A stretch of 22,992 nt of DNA from positions 1-22,992 of the forward strand of contig DATAFF010000064.1 of NCBI GenBank assembly GCA_036257595.1, read 5' to 3'. The notes under the pieces are model-generated. The model was not told where the DNA came from and searched no databases. It was given only the letters and a program-made list of their open reading frames with translations. Position 1 is the first letter of the stretch. The number at the start of each line of letters is the position of its first letter. Positions 7,621 through 14,793 of this stretch are shown here, in pieces. A program made the position numbers and the translations under genes. This DNA is from DATAFF01 sp036257595 (GTDB lineage Bacteria > Pseudomonadota > Alphaproteobacteria > Rhizobiales > Aestuariivirgaceae).

Positions 7621-8166
7621 TCAGCCGACCAGGAGCCGGTCGCTCGGACGCAGCCAGGCGAGGAGGCGGCGCATGGCAGCGAGGGAGATGGCGATGCAGC
7701 CTTCGGTCGGTCCTTTGTCGGGGCGCTCGAGATGAAGAAAGATGGCGCTGCCGAGCCAGGGGCGGGGCGGCGAATCGTTGTGGCCCAGCACGATCAGGAT
7801 GTCGTAGAGCCGGTCGTCGCGCCACAGGGTCTCGGCGCTGGCGTCGATCGGCAGCTGGACGGGGCGGTTGTAGTCGGGGCTCGCCGGATCGTCGCACCAG
7901 CCGTCGGTCCGGGCGATCGGGCGGTGCGGCAGGAGCGAGCGGGGCGGCTCCAGGCGGTCGGCGCGCCACATGATCTCGCGCAGCGGCAACAGGCCGGCCG
8001 GGGTGGCGTGGTCGCCCTCTCGCTTGCGGTGGGTGATGCCGGCGGCACCAAGGGCGCAGGGGAGGGGCGGCAGGCCTTGGGCGCTGATGATGCCGCGGTG
8101 ACGAGCGGTCGGTGAGCGGCGCACTCGGATCAGGCGTGAACCTTCAGCACGCAAGGGTCTTTGCAT
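7621..8166 (-). CDS. L,D-transpeptidase, YkuD-domain protein
   Basis: A 181-residue protein with the YkuD catalytic fold, which forms 3-3 cross-links in peptidoglycan or attaches proteins to it. The active-site pattern is seen as H129 (LGHND), GSAIFLH145, and PTEGC157IAI, where C157 would be the nucleophile. The reading frame can be extended to 8454, but that would overlap the response-regulator gene and adds low-complexity residues, so the ATG at 8166 is taken. With this start there is no signal peptide, as in other members of this short, widespread alphaproteobacterial subfamily; how it reaches the periplasm is not explained. It is divergent from the response regulator, and its start codon overlaps that gene's -35 box. 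Confidence 0.85.
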   Translation of the reverse strand: MQRPLRAEGSRLIRVRRSPTARHRGIISAQGLPPLPCALGAAGITHRKREGDHATPAGLLPLREIMWRADRLEPPRSLLPHRPIARTDGWCDDPASPDYNRPVQLPIDASAETLWRDDRLYDILIVLGHNDSPPRPWLGSAIFLHLERPDKGPTEGCIAISLAAMRRLLAWLRPSDRLLVG

Positions 8167-8189
8167 CTTTCCGTGGAGCCCCCTAGATT
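8161..8189 (+). promoter_or_regulatory. candidate promoter of the response-regulator operon
   Basis: TTGCAT (8161-8166), a 17-nt spacer and TAGATT (8184-8189) give a plausible housekeeping promoter with an expected start near 8196, about 40 nt before the ATG at 8237. The -35 box coincides with the start codon of the divergent transpeptidase gene. No known operator is seen. Confidence 0.45.
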
Positions 8190-8236
8190 GCGCTGTCAGG
8201 CAGGGACTTGCCCATCCGTCCCCGGGAGTTTTTCCA

Positions 8237-8923
8237 ATGAGTACCGTGAGAAAGGTTCTCATCATTGACGATGATGATGCATTGCGGGAGACGCTTAAAG
8301 AGCAATTCACGCTGCATGACGAGTTCGAGATCAACGATGCGGCCACCGCCTCGGCCGGCCTGAAACAGCTCAGATCGGAGATGGTGGACCTGGTGCTGCT
8401 CGATGTCCGGTTGCCGGACATGGACGGGCGGGAGGCCTGCAAGCAGATGCGCAAGAGCGGCTATCGCGGGCCGATCGTCATGCTCACCGCCCAGGACACC
8501 GAGGCCGACACCATTCTCGGGCTCGATTCGGGGGCCAATGACTATATCGCCAAGCCGTTTCGCTTCGGGGTGCTGCTTGCCCGGATCCGGGCGCAGCTGC
8601 GCCAGCACGAGCAGAGCGAAGATGCGGTGTTCAAGATCGGGCCCTACACCTTCAAGCCGGCGGCGAAGATGCTGATCCGGGCCGACAACCGCAAGGTGAG
8701 GCTGACCGAGAAGGAAACCAATATCCTCAAATTCCTGTACCGAGCCGGCGAAAGAGTGGTGGGTCGCGAGATCCTGCTGCACGAGGTGTGGGGCTATAAT
8801 GCCGGGGTGACCACCCATACGCTCGAGACCCATATTTACCGGTTGCGGCAGAAGATCGAAGCAGACCCCTCGCAGGCACAGATCCTGGTGACCGAAACAG
8901 GCGGATACAAGCTCGTCCCGTGA
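8237..8923 (+). CDS. OmpR/PhoB-family response regulator
   Basis: Two-component transcription factor of 228 residues. The receiver domain (about 5-120) has the acidic pocket D11-D14, phosphoacceptor D56 (LVLLDVRLPD), T84 and K106 (YIAKPF). The C-terminal winged helix (about 130-228) contains LTEKETNILKFLYRAG, the recognition region THTLETHIYRLRQKIE, and the wing GGYKLVP. The ATG at 8237 follows GGGAG. No sensor kinase is adjacent. The last codons overlap the next gene by 4 nt (GTGA), so it is expressed together with the cNMP-domain protein. The regulon and signal are unknown. Confidence 0.93.
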   Translation: MSTVRKVLIIDDDDALRETLKEQFTLHDEFEINDAATASAGLKQLRSEMVDLVLLDVRLPDMDGREACKQMRKSGYRGPIVMLTAQDTEADTILGLDSGANDYIAKPFRFGVLLARIRAQLRQHEQSEDAVFKIGPYTFKPAAKMLIRADNRKVRLTEKETNILKFLYRAGERVVGREILLHEVWGYNAGVTTHTLETHIYRLRQKIEADPSQAQILVTETGGYKLVP

Positions 8924-9390
8924 GCATCAAATCGACCGTGGAGCTGTTGCGGCATGTGCCGCTCTTCGCCGGTGTCGACCCGGCGCATCTCCAGGTTCTG
9001 TCATTTGCCGCGGTCCGGCATGTGCTGCAAAAGGGGCAGGTCCTCTATCGTGCCGGCGATCCCGGCGCGAGCGGCTATCTGGTGGTGTCGGGCACGGCGC
9101 AGGCCGTTGCTCCCGGCAGCGGCGAGGCGGTCGCGGAGATCGGGCGCGGGGCGTTTCTCGCCGAGCTCGCCATGCTGGCGAAGCTGCCGCACCATCTCAC
9201 CGTCACAGCGACCTCGACGCTGACGGTCAACGAGTTCGGCCATGATCTGCTCCTCAAGCTGATCGGCGAGTTTCCGGAAGCGGGGGCGCGCATCGTCGAG
9301 ACCTCCGCGGCCAAGCTCGATTCGTCGATGCTGATGCTGCGCGAGGTGCAGCTCCTGTTCGAAAAGGCGCAGTCCTTCAGCCGGCGCTAG
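8920..9390 (+). CDS. single-domain cyclic-nucleotide-binding-like protein
   Basis: A 156-residue protein that starts at GTG 8920 inside the stop of the response regulator. It is a Crp/cNMP beta-roll: LLRHVPLFAGVDPAHLQVL, then KGQVLYRAGDPGASGYLVVSGTAQ, and the phosphate-binding-cassette region GRGAFLAELAMLAKLPHHLTVTATS. The usual FGE of the cassette reads LAE and the cyclic-phosphate-binding Arg is replaced around PHH, so classical cAMP binding is doubtful. It ends with a helix and has no DNA-binding domain. Tight coupling suggests it modulates or reports to the upstream regulator; that is inference. Confidence 0.85.
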   Translation: MSIKSTVELLRHVPLFAGVDPAHLQVLSFAAVRHVLQKGQVLYRAGDPGASGYLVVSGTAQAVAPGSGEAVAEIGRGAFLAELAMLAKLPHHLTVTATSTLTVNEFGHDLLLKLIGEFPEAGARIVETSAAKLDSSMLMLREVQLLFEKAQSFSRR

Positions 9391-9403
9391 TCTAGTCTAG
9401 ACC

Positions 9404-10213
9404 TCATGCTCGGAGATCGAGCGTCACCATGACCGGGACGTGATCGGAGGAGCGCTCCCAGCCGCGGGTCTCGCGCACGACCTCGAGCGCAGTGCGGTGG
9501 TGGCGGTAGCAGGCATCGAGCCAGATATGGTCGAGCCGCCGGCCGCGGTCGGAGGCGGCCCAATCGCGGGCGCGATAGCTCCACCAGGTGTAGAGCTTGT
9601 CGGTGTGGGGAACGTGGGCGCGCATCACATCATACCAGTTACGGCCCGCCATGATGGCGACCAGCCGCTCGGTCTCGATCGGCGTATGCGAGACCACCTT
9701 GAGAAGCTGGCGGTGCGACCAGACATCGTGCTCGAGCGGGGCGACATTGAAGTCGCCGGTGAGGATGTGAGGGGCGTTGTCGTGCAGGCCGTTGCCGAGC
9801 CAGCTCCGCATCTCGTCGAGAAAGGCGATCTTATGGGCGAATTTGGGATTGAGCGCAGGATCGGGAAGGTCGCCACCGGCCGGAACATAGAGGCTGTGGA
9901 CCCAGGGAAAGCCGTCGCCGGTGAGGCGGACGGCGATATGGCGGGCATCGTCCTTGCCGCAGAACTGGCGGGTCGCGATCTCGGCGATCGGCAGGCGCGA
10001 CAGGACGGCGGTGCCGTGATAGCCGGCCTGGCCGCGCTCGGCGATATGCGGATAGCCGCGGGCGGCAAAGAGCACCGAAGGGAACAAACCTTCGGGGCAT
10101 TTGGTCTCCTGCAGACACAGAATGTCGGGCTGCCAGCGCTCGAGGAAGCGGCAGACCAGGTCGGCCCGCAGCCGCACCGAATTGATATTCCAGGTGGCAA
10201 TCTTGAGCTGCAT
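9404..10213 (-). CDS. xthA: exodeoxyribonuclease III (AP endonuclease)
   Basis: A 269-residue exonuclease/endonuclease/phosphatase-fold enzyme of base-excision repair: it cuts at abasic sites and removes 3' blocking groups, using Mg2+. Motifs are WNINSVRLR (residues 8-16), metal-binding E36 in LQETK, LTGDFNVAP, LDHIWLD and the catalytic end SSDHVPVMVTL. The frame can be extended to 10360, but the added residues are low-complexity and cross a strong hairpin; the ATG at 10213 gives the family start MQLKIATWNINS. Third gene of the ftsK-lolA-xthA order, separated from lolA by 303 nt with a terminator-like hairpin, so it may be transcribed on its own. Convergent with the cNMP gene (13 nt apart). 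Confidence 0.95.
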   Translation of the reverse strand: MQLKIATWNINSVRLRADLVCRFLERWQPDILCLQETKCPEGLFPSVLFAARGYPHIAERGQAGYHGTAVLSRLPIAEIATRQFCGKDDARHIAVRLTGDGFPWVHSLYVPAGGDLPDPALNPKFAHKIAFLDEMRSWLGNGLHDNAPHILTGDFNVAPLEHDVWSHRQLLKVVSHTPIETERLVAIMAGRNWYDVMRAHVPHTDKLYTWWSYRARDWAASDRGRRLDHIWLDACYRHHRTALEVVRETRGWERSSDHVPVMVTLDLRA

Positions 10214-10249
10214 GTCGGTCTGGATCGAAGAGGAACGCGGACATGAAAA

Positions 10250-10277
10250 GGGCGCCCGGTCGGGGGGCCGGGCGCCC
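10250..10277 (-). terminator. rho-independent terminator-like hairpin upstream of xthA
   Basis: On the minus strand GGGCGCCCGG and CCGGGCGCCC form a perfect 10-bp stem with an 8-nt loop, followed by TTTTC. On the plus strand no T-run follows, so the signal is oriented for minus-strand transcripts. It lies 36 nt before the xthA start, so it either ends the lolA transcript or a small RNA, or attenuates xthA. Confidence 0.6.
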
Positions 10278-10516
10278 TCGCGCCTTTGCGCTTGCGCCGG
10301 GAGGGGAGTCCGGCGCTGTGCCGACGGCCATGGCCATTCGAGCGGGGGGCAGATGGCCACTCCAAACGGACGCCGGTACTGAGAACTAACTATTTGCAGG
10401 CGGCGCCATTTTCAATGGCGTCGACGCACAATTTTCCGTGACCCCGACAGATTCAACCTGCTATGGCACGTTTCTGGCTCGGTTCCCCGCTTTGGACAAG
10501 CCCGGCAGAAATCACG
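10278..10516 (-). other. intergenic region lolA-xthA with paired elements; no gene recognised
   Basis: The 303-nt gap (10214-10516) has no credible protein gene. Besides the terminator-like hairpin it holds nested pairing: GGAGT (10305-10309) with ACTCC (10359-10363), enclosing GGCCAT (10332-10337) with ATGGCC (10353-10358). A separate small hairpin, GCCATT-TTC-AATGGC, lies at about 10406-10420. A weak -35 (TTGAAA) is visible on the minus strand but no convincing -10. The pairing followed by a terminator is what a small-RNA gene or a structured xthA leader would look like. Confidence 0.35.
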
Positions 10517-11161
10517 CTATTCGTCTTTGAGGCGGCGCTTCGGAACCTCGATCTCGAAGAGCTTCGGATCGGGCTCGACGCCAGGCTCAAGCTTGGCGAT
10601 GTTCACGGTCGTCTTGCGGCCCTGGCCGTCGACCACAATCCATTGCTGCAGTGCGGAATTTTCCGGATCGTAGACCAGCACAAGATGCCCTGGGACGAGA
10701 CTGTCCTTGGACTCGAGCGTCACCCAGAACACACCGGATTTTTCCTCGACGCTCAAGATCTTGGCCTCCTTGAGGAGGTCGACCTGCTTGGCCAACATGA
10801 GATTGAGCGGGGTGGCGGAGAGCGGATACTGGTCGGCCTTGTTCTTGGCGTTGTTCTTCACCGTGACCCAGCGGCCGTCGGAAACGATGATGAATGGGTT
10901 GGGCGGGGCATATTCGAAACGCATCTTGCCCGGCTTGCTGATGTAGAAAACACCGGCGGAGACATTTCCCTTCGGGCTGACCTGAGTGAACTCACCTTTC
11001 ATGGTGGTCAGGCTGTTAAAGTAGTCACCGAGCTTTTTTACTACCGTAAGCTGCTCCTCGCTCAGTTGGCCGGCTCTGGCGGCATTGGCGCTCGCGGCCG
11101 TCAGGAGCACGCCAAATACCACGGCAACGCCCCACAAGGCCTGTCTCATCCAACGGATCAT
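10517..11161 (-). CDS. lolA: outer-membrane lipoprotein carrier protein LolA
   Basis: Periplasmic chaperone that takes lipoproteins from LolCDE to the outer membrane. The 214-residue precursor has a signal peptide (about residues 1-27, cut after ASANA). The mature part is the half-barrel LolA fold: FNSLTTMKGEFTQVSPKGNVSAGVFYISKPGKMRFEYAPPNPFIIVSDGRWV is the typical N-terminal block, followed by PLNLMLAKQVDLL and LVYDPENSALQQWIVVDGQGRKTTVNI. The ATG at 11161 is preceded by GGGAAG. It follows ftsK by 111 nt with only a weak hairpin between, so partial co-transcription is likely. Confidence 0.92.
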   Translation of the reverse strand: MIRWMRQALWGVAVVFGVLLTAASANAARAGQLSEEQLTVVKKLGDYFNSLTTMKGEFTQVSPKGNVSAGVFYISKPGKMRFEYAPPNPFIIVSDGRWVTVKNNAKNKADQYPLSATPLNLMLAKQVDLLKEAKILSVEEKSGVFWVTLESKDSLVPGHLVLVYDPENSALQQWIVVDGQGRKTTVNIAKLEPGVEPDPKLFEIEVPKRRLKDE

Positions 11162-11241
11162 TGCTTCCCACCCCTTCCCTATCGCGGCACACGAGCGTCG
11201 TGGCCTCGCATGGCCGTGACTCTCGACACATTCATGAATAA

Positions 11242-11262
11242 GGCGGCAGCAATTGGGCCGCC
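11242..11262 (-). terminator. weak terminator-like hairpin between ftsK and lolA
   Basis: On the minus strand GGCGGC-CCAATTGCT-GCCGCC is a 6-bp stem followed by TTATTC, just after the ftsK stop. The T-run is broken, so it may only partly end transcription before lolA. An ATTCATGAAT palindrome follows directly. Confidence 0.35.
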
Positions 11263-11272
11263 CGGTGCCTAT

Positions 11273-13849
11273 TCACTCCGCACTTGCTCCGGGCACGAGA
11301 ATCTCGCGCTTTCCGGTTGCGTTGGGTGCGGAGATGATCCCTTCCTTCTCCATGCGCTCGATCAGGCTCGCTGCCTTGTTGTAGCCGACCTGAAGACGGC
11401 GTTGGACATAGCTCGTCGATACCTTTTTGTCGCGCAGAATGACTTGGACCGCCTGATCATAGAGCTCATCGCCCGAGCCCCCTTCGAAACTGCTGCCCTC
11501 GGTGCCACCCTCACCGCCATCCTCGTCCTCGGTCTCTTCGGTGACGCCGTCGACATATTCGGGCGAGCCCTGGGCCTTGAGATGGCGGACGATCTTCTCG
11601 ACCTCGTCCTCGGTGACGAAGGGCGAATGGAGGCGCGAGATGCGGCCACCGCCGGCCATGTAGAGCATGTCCCCCTGACCGAGCAGCTGCTCGGCGCCCT
11701 GCTCGCCGAGAATGGTGCGGCTGTCGATCTTGGAGGTGACCTGAAAGCTGATGCGGGTGGGGAAGTTCGCCTTGATGGTGCCGGTGATGACGTCGACTGA
11801 CGGGCGCTGAGTCGCCATGATGACATGGATGCCGGCGGCGCGCGCCATCTGGGCGAGACGCTGGACGGCGCCCTCGATGTCCTTGCCGGCGACCATCATC
11901 AGGTCGGCCATCTCGTCGATGATGACGACGATGAAGGGAATGGGCCTGAGGTCCATCAACTCCTTCTCGAAGATCGGCTCGCCGGTCAGCTCGTCATAGC
12001 CGGTCTGAACGGTGCGTGACACGGTCTCGCCCTTGGCCAGCGCCTGGGCGACGCGCTGGTTGAAGCCGTCGATGGTGCGAACCCCGAGCTTCGACATTTT
12101 GCGGTAGCGGTCCTCCATCTCGCGCACCGCCCATTTGAGGGCGACCACAGCCTTGCGCGGATCGGTCACGACCGGCGCGAGGAGATGGGGAATGCCCTCA
12201 TAGACCGAGAGCTCGAGCATCTTCGGATCGATCATGATCAGGCGACAGCGCTCGGGGGTCAGCCGATAGAGCATCGACAGGATCATGGTGTTGATGCCGA
12301 CCGATTTGCCGGAGCCGGTGGTGCCGGCGATCAGCAGATGCGGCATGCGGGCGAGGTCGGCGAAAATCGGCTCGCCGCCGATGTTCTTGCCGAGCGCCAG
12401 GCAAAGCGTCTGGCCGGTCTTCTCATAGGCCTCGGAGCCGAGCAGCTCGCGCAGGAAGACGGTCTCGCGCTTGGCATTGGGCAGCTCGATGCCGATCACA
12501 TTGCGGCCGGGCACGACGGCGACGCGAACCGAGACGGCGCTCATCGAGCGGGCGATGTCGTCGGCAAGTCCGATGACGCGCGAGGATTTGATGCCGGGCG
12601 CCGGCTCGAGCTCGTAAAGGGTGACGACCGGACCCGGGCGCACATGGATGATCTCGCCGCGGACGCCGAAATCCTCGAGCACGCCTTCGAGCATGCGGGC
12701 ATTGTGCTGCAGCACCTCGTCGGAGAGGTCGACGGCACGGCCCTGAAGCTTCGGCTCGGCAAGGAGCGACAAGGGGGGTATCTCGAACTTGCCGCGGGGG
12801 CCGGGGCGGCTGCGGGCGCCGGGCTTCACCGGACCGGCTGCCTTGGTGACCCGCTTCCTCGGGGCCGGCGGCTCTTCCTCTTCCTCCTCGGAGGCGTCCT
12901 CCTCCGCGTCCCCTTCTTCCTCCTCGTCCTCGTCCCCGGCTTCGTCGTCCTCGGAGTCTTCGTCCGCCTCCTCGTCGTCGTCGTCCTCGTCGATCGCGAC
13001 CTTGGAGCGCCGGCGCTGATCGATCAGCCGCGGCTCGACCCGCACCACCTTGGCCTCGCGCTGGGCCGCGGCTTCGGCCGCCCTGGCGGAGGCAGCCTTG
13101 GCAGCGGCAGCAGCAGCGGTGGCGACCTTGGCCGGTTTGCGGCGGCGCTTACGGTGGAACAAACGGCGCAGGAAGCTGCCGAAGCGTTGCACCGTGCGCG
13201 CGAAGAGGCCGAAGAGGGCGGCGACCATCGCCTCGACCCGCGTGCCGAACACACCGGTCCAGGCGATGATGTCGTCGCTGCGAATGCCGAGCGCGTTGCA
13301 GCTCATCACGAGGAAGGTGCCGGCGCTGACGACGCAGGCGGCGCCGCGGGCGACGCCGTCATGCATGGCGAGGCCCATGAGGCTGACGGTGAGGCTGTAG
13401 ATGACATCGCCGATGCCGCCGCCAAGCCCGGTGCCGAGCACCCAGTCGTCGGGAATCGGGAAGCTGGCGAGGAGGGAAGCGGCGGCGGCGCTGGCGAGCG
13501 GCCATGACAGGAGACGGCGCAGCGGGCGATCGAGCGGTGCATGGCCGAGCAGGGTGAAAGCCCAGGCCAGCGGAATGACGGTCAAAGGAATGGTGCCGAG
13601 GCCAAGGCCCTGCATCAGCTCGTCGGCAAAGGCGGCGCCCGGCCAGCCGAGCAGGTTCTGCGGCACGGCATCGGTGGCATGATTGAAGGAGGGATCATCG
13701 GCGCGCCAGCTGGCAAGGCACACCGCCGCGATGCCGGCGGCGCCGATCAGGGACAGGCCGCTCAGCTCGAGCAGACGGTTCCTGAGGAAGCGCCGCAAGC
13801 CTTCCGGGACCGCGCTGTCGCTGGTTTCGAGTGATGGATGGAGTGACAT
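11273..13849 (-). CDS. ftsK: DNA translocase FtsK
   Basis: Septum-anchored ATPase that pumps the terminus region of the chromosome during division. The 858-residue protein has an N-terminal membrane domain with about four helices (within residues 25-210), a charged linker, and the RecA-like motor: Walker A GTTGSGKS at 509-516 (K515) and Walker B IIDEMAD with D645-E646, then MATQRPSVDVITG. The last 65 or so residues are the gamma winged helix (VSTSYVQRRLQVGYNKAASLIERMEKEGII) that reads KOPS-like sequences. The linker has a very acidic run at about 284-327 and a second acidic/glycine run precedes gamma. The ATG at 13849 gives the usual MSLHPSLE start; the GTG at 13882 lies inside a palindrome and is rejected. 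Confidence 0.96.
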   Translation of the reverse strand: MSLHPSLETSDSAVPEGLRRFLRNRLLELSGLSLIGAAGIAAVCLASWRADDPSFNHATDAVPQNLLGWPGAAFADELMQGLGLGTIPLTVIPLAWAFTLLGHAPLDRPLRRLLSWPLASAAAASLLASFPIPDDWVLGTGLGGGIGDVIYSLTVSLMGLAMHDGVARGAACVVSAGTFLVMSCNALGIRSDDIIAWTGVFGTRVEAMVAALFGLFARTVQRFGSFLRRLFHRKRRRKPAKVATAAAAAAKAASARAAEAAAQREAKVVRVEPRLIDQRRRSKVAIDEDDDDEEADEDSEDDEAGDEDEEEEGDAEEDASEEEEEEPPAPRKRVTKAAGPVKPGARSRPGPRGKFEIPPLSLLAEPKLQGRAVDLSDEVLQHNARMLEGVLEDFGVRGEIIHVRPGPVVTLYELEPAPGIKSSRVIGLADDIARSMSAVSVRVAVVPGRNVIGIELPNAKRETVFLRELLGSEAYEKTGQTLCLALGKNIGGEPIFADLARMPHLLIAGTTGSGKSVGINTMILSMLYRLTPERCRLIMIDPKMLELSVYEGIPHLLAPVVTDPRKAVVALKWAVREMEDRYRKMSKLGVRTIDGFNQRVAQALAKGETVSRTVQTGYDELTGEPIFEKELMDLRPIPFIVVIIDEMADLMMVAGKDIEGAVQRLAQMARAAGIHVIMATQRPSVDVITGTIKANFPTRISFQVTSKIDSRTILGEQGAEQLLGQGDMLYMAGGGRISRLHSPFVTEDEVEKIVRHLKAQGSPEYVDGVTEETEDEDGGEGGTEGSSFEGGSGDELYDQAVQVILRDKKVSTSYVQRRLQVGYNKAASLIERMEKEGIISAPNATGKREILVPGASAE

Positions 13850-13856
13850 CGCAAAG

Positions 13857-13895
13857 CGGTTTCGCAACAGGCCTCGAGGCACTGTTGCGAAACCG
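13857..13895. promoter_or_regulatory. 39-nt near-perfect palindrome in the ftsK leader
   Basis: CGGTTTCGCAACAG (13857-13870) is exactly mirrored by CTGTTGCGAAACCG (13882-13895), and the middle is the palindrome GCCTCGAGGC plus one extra A. Apart from that one base the whole 39 nt is self-complementary. It begins 7 nt upstream of the ftsK ATG and ends 3 nt before the CtrA-type box. It could be a dimeric-regulator site or, if transcribed, a hairpin occluding the start. Confidence 0.7.
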
Positions 13896-13898
13896 TGG

Positions 13899-13914
13899 TT
13901 AAGGTCGGGTTAAC
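13899..13914 (-). promoter_or_regulatory. CtrA-type binding box upstream of ftsK
   Basis: TTAAGGTCGGGTTAAC matches the full alphaproteobacterial CtrA consensus TTAA-N7-TTAAC; the reverse strand reads TTAA-N7-TTAACC, so both orientations fit. It lies 50-65 nt upstream of the ftsK ATG, where promoter elements are expected. Control of a division gene by CtrA fits established cell-cycle biology in the class; its action here is inferred. Confidence 0.7.
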
Positions 13915-13945
13915 GTGGGCAAGCGCCAATTGCGCTGCGCCCCCA

Positions 13946-14023
13946 AACGCCGTCGTCGATATCGAAGTCAAGGTCCTCCGATGGCTCCTGGGTGAGGGGA
14001 TTCGAGCAACGGTCGCTACAAAC
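13946..14023 (-). pseudogene. relic carrying a second copy of the acidic tail motif
   Basis: The minus strand here encodes SEDLDFDIDDGV (13981-13946), matching the last residues SEDWDFDINDYV of the intact gene just upstream (14127-14092) at 9 of 12 positions. Most of the nucleotide differences between identical residues are silent third positions, such as GAT/GAC. The frame has an upstream TGA and no start codon, and runs on to a TAA inside the CtrA-type box, so it is not a complete gene. It is read as the 3' remnant of a related gene. Short similarity only. Confidence 0.4.
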
Positions 14024-14088
14024 TCGTCCTCAGACTGCGTCGCGTGGGCAGCCTACGCACTGTTTCCCTATGTCGACTGCCCCATTTC

Positions 14089-14769
14089 CTAGACGTAGTC
14101 GTTGATGTCGAAATCCCAATCCTCTGAGCCGGACGACGACACCTTCACCACCTCGGGTTCCCTGTCTTTGTCAATTGAGGGAGGCGTGTTCTGACTCCTG
14201 AATTGCAGGACTGGACCGCCTCCGTGCAAGGCATTCTCATCGAGGAGAAACGCGTTCTCCGTTCGCTCGAGGATAGGTGGCGCGGTGTTTTTGGAGGATG
14301 ATCGCTCGCTTGATTCAAGAGAAACTCGCTCCCGAGTGGCATCTTCCTGCGAATCAGGCTCAAGCACGCGCGACGGAGAAACGACGATAACCGTCAAGTC
14401 GCCGCCAATTGCCGAGGGAAACCAAGCTCGCAGCTGATCGGAGCCATTAATATAGGGCTCAATATCGTGCGCAAACTCTTCCTCAGGATCATCCATGCTG
14501 AGGCGATCGGGTAAAACGTCAGGATTAACGAGCGCCAAGCCGTCCAGAAGCTGATTGATCATATCGACGTTGGGCTTGGTCCTGGGTATCTCCGTAATCT
14601 TCCCGTCCCTGATCTGCTCGATGTATTCATCGAGCCTTGCCAATGCTTGAGAGGCCGCAACCATCTTTGTCGTCAACTCGCTGGTGAATTCTTGAAACAC
14701 ATCAACGAGGTCGTCTTCTCCCTCGCCCACCTTTTCTTCGAGCTTCCGGAGGATGGTATCCTTGCTCAC
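14089..14769 (-). CDS. unknown protein with acidic C-terminal tail (gene B of unrecognised pair)
   Basis: Not recognised. The 226-residue product has a charged, helical N-terminal part (about 1-60, KLEEKVGEGEDDLVDVFQEF and then SQALARLDEYIEQIRDGK), a middle part with a hydrophobic strand (GGDLTVIVVSPSRVL), and a serine/charge-rich, probably disordered second half that ends in SEDWDFDINDYV. No signal peptide, membrane segment or cysteine is seen. It starts with GTG at 14769, 24 nt after the stop of gene A; a GGAGG lies about 18-20 nt upstream, unusually far, so coupling to gene A translation is possible. Base composition is clearly lower in GC (55% in one sampled 60-nt line against 72% in a sampled ftsK line), which suggests transfer. 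Confidence 0.6.
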   Translation of the reverse strand: MSKDTILRKLEEKVGEGEDDLVDVFQEFTSELTTKMVAASQALARLDEYIEQIRDGKITEIPRTKPNVDMINQLLDGLALVNPDVLPDRLSMDDPEEEFAHDIEPYINGSDQLRAWFPSAIGGDLTVIVVSPSRVLEPDSQEDATRERVSLESSERSSSKNTAPPILERTENAFLLDENALHGGGPVLQFRSQNTPPSIDKDREPEVVKVSSSGSEDWDFDINDYV

Positions 14770-14793
14770 GCGGCCGATCGCTTCGGTTGCCTC

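Noticed and set aside
10463..11800. 445-codon plus-strand frame
   Set aside because: Crosses lolA and the ftsK end in antisense; both real genes have clear motifs on the minus strand.
12870..13000. CT-rich low-complexity tract as a microsatellite or regulatory repeat
   Set aside because: It is fully explained as Asp/Glu codons of the FtsK linker in frame.
12185..13507. 440-codon plus-strand frame
   Set aside because: Antisense of the ftsK motor and linker regions.
13850..14088. short frames at 13895-14092 (plus) and 13762-13971 (minus)
   Set aside because: They overlap the palindrome, the CtrA-type box or ftsK and have no supporting start signals; only the tail-motif relic is worth noting.
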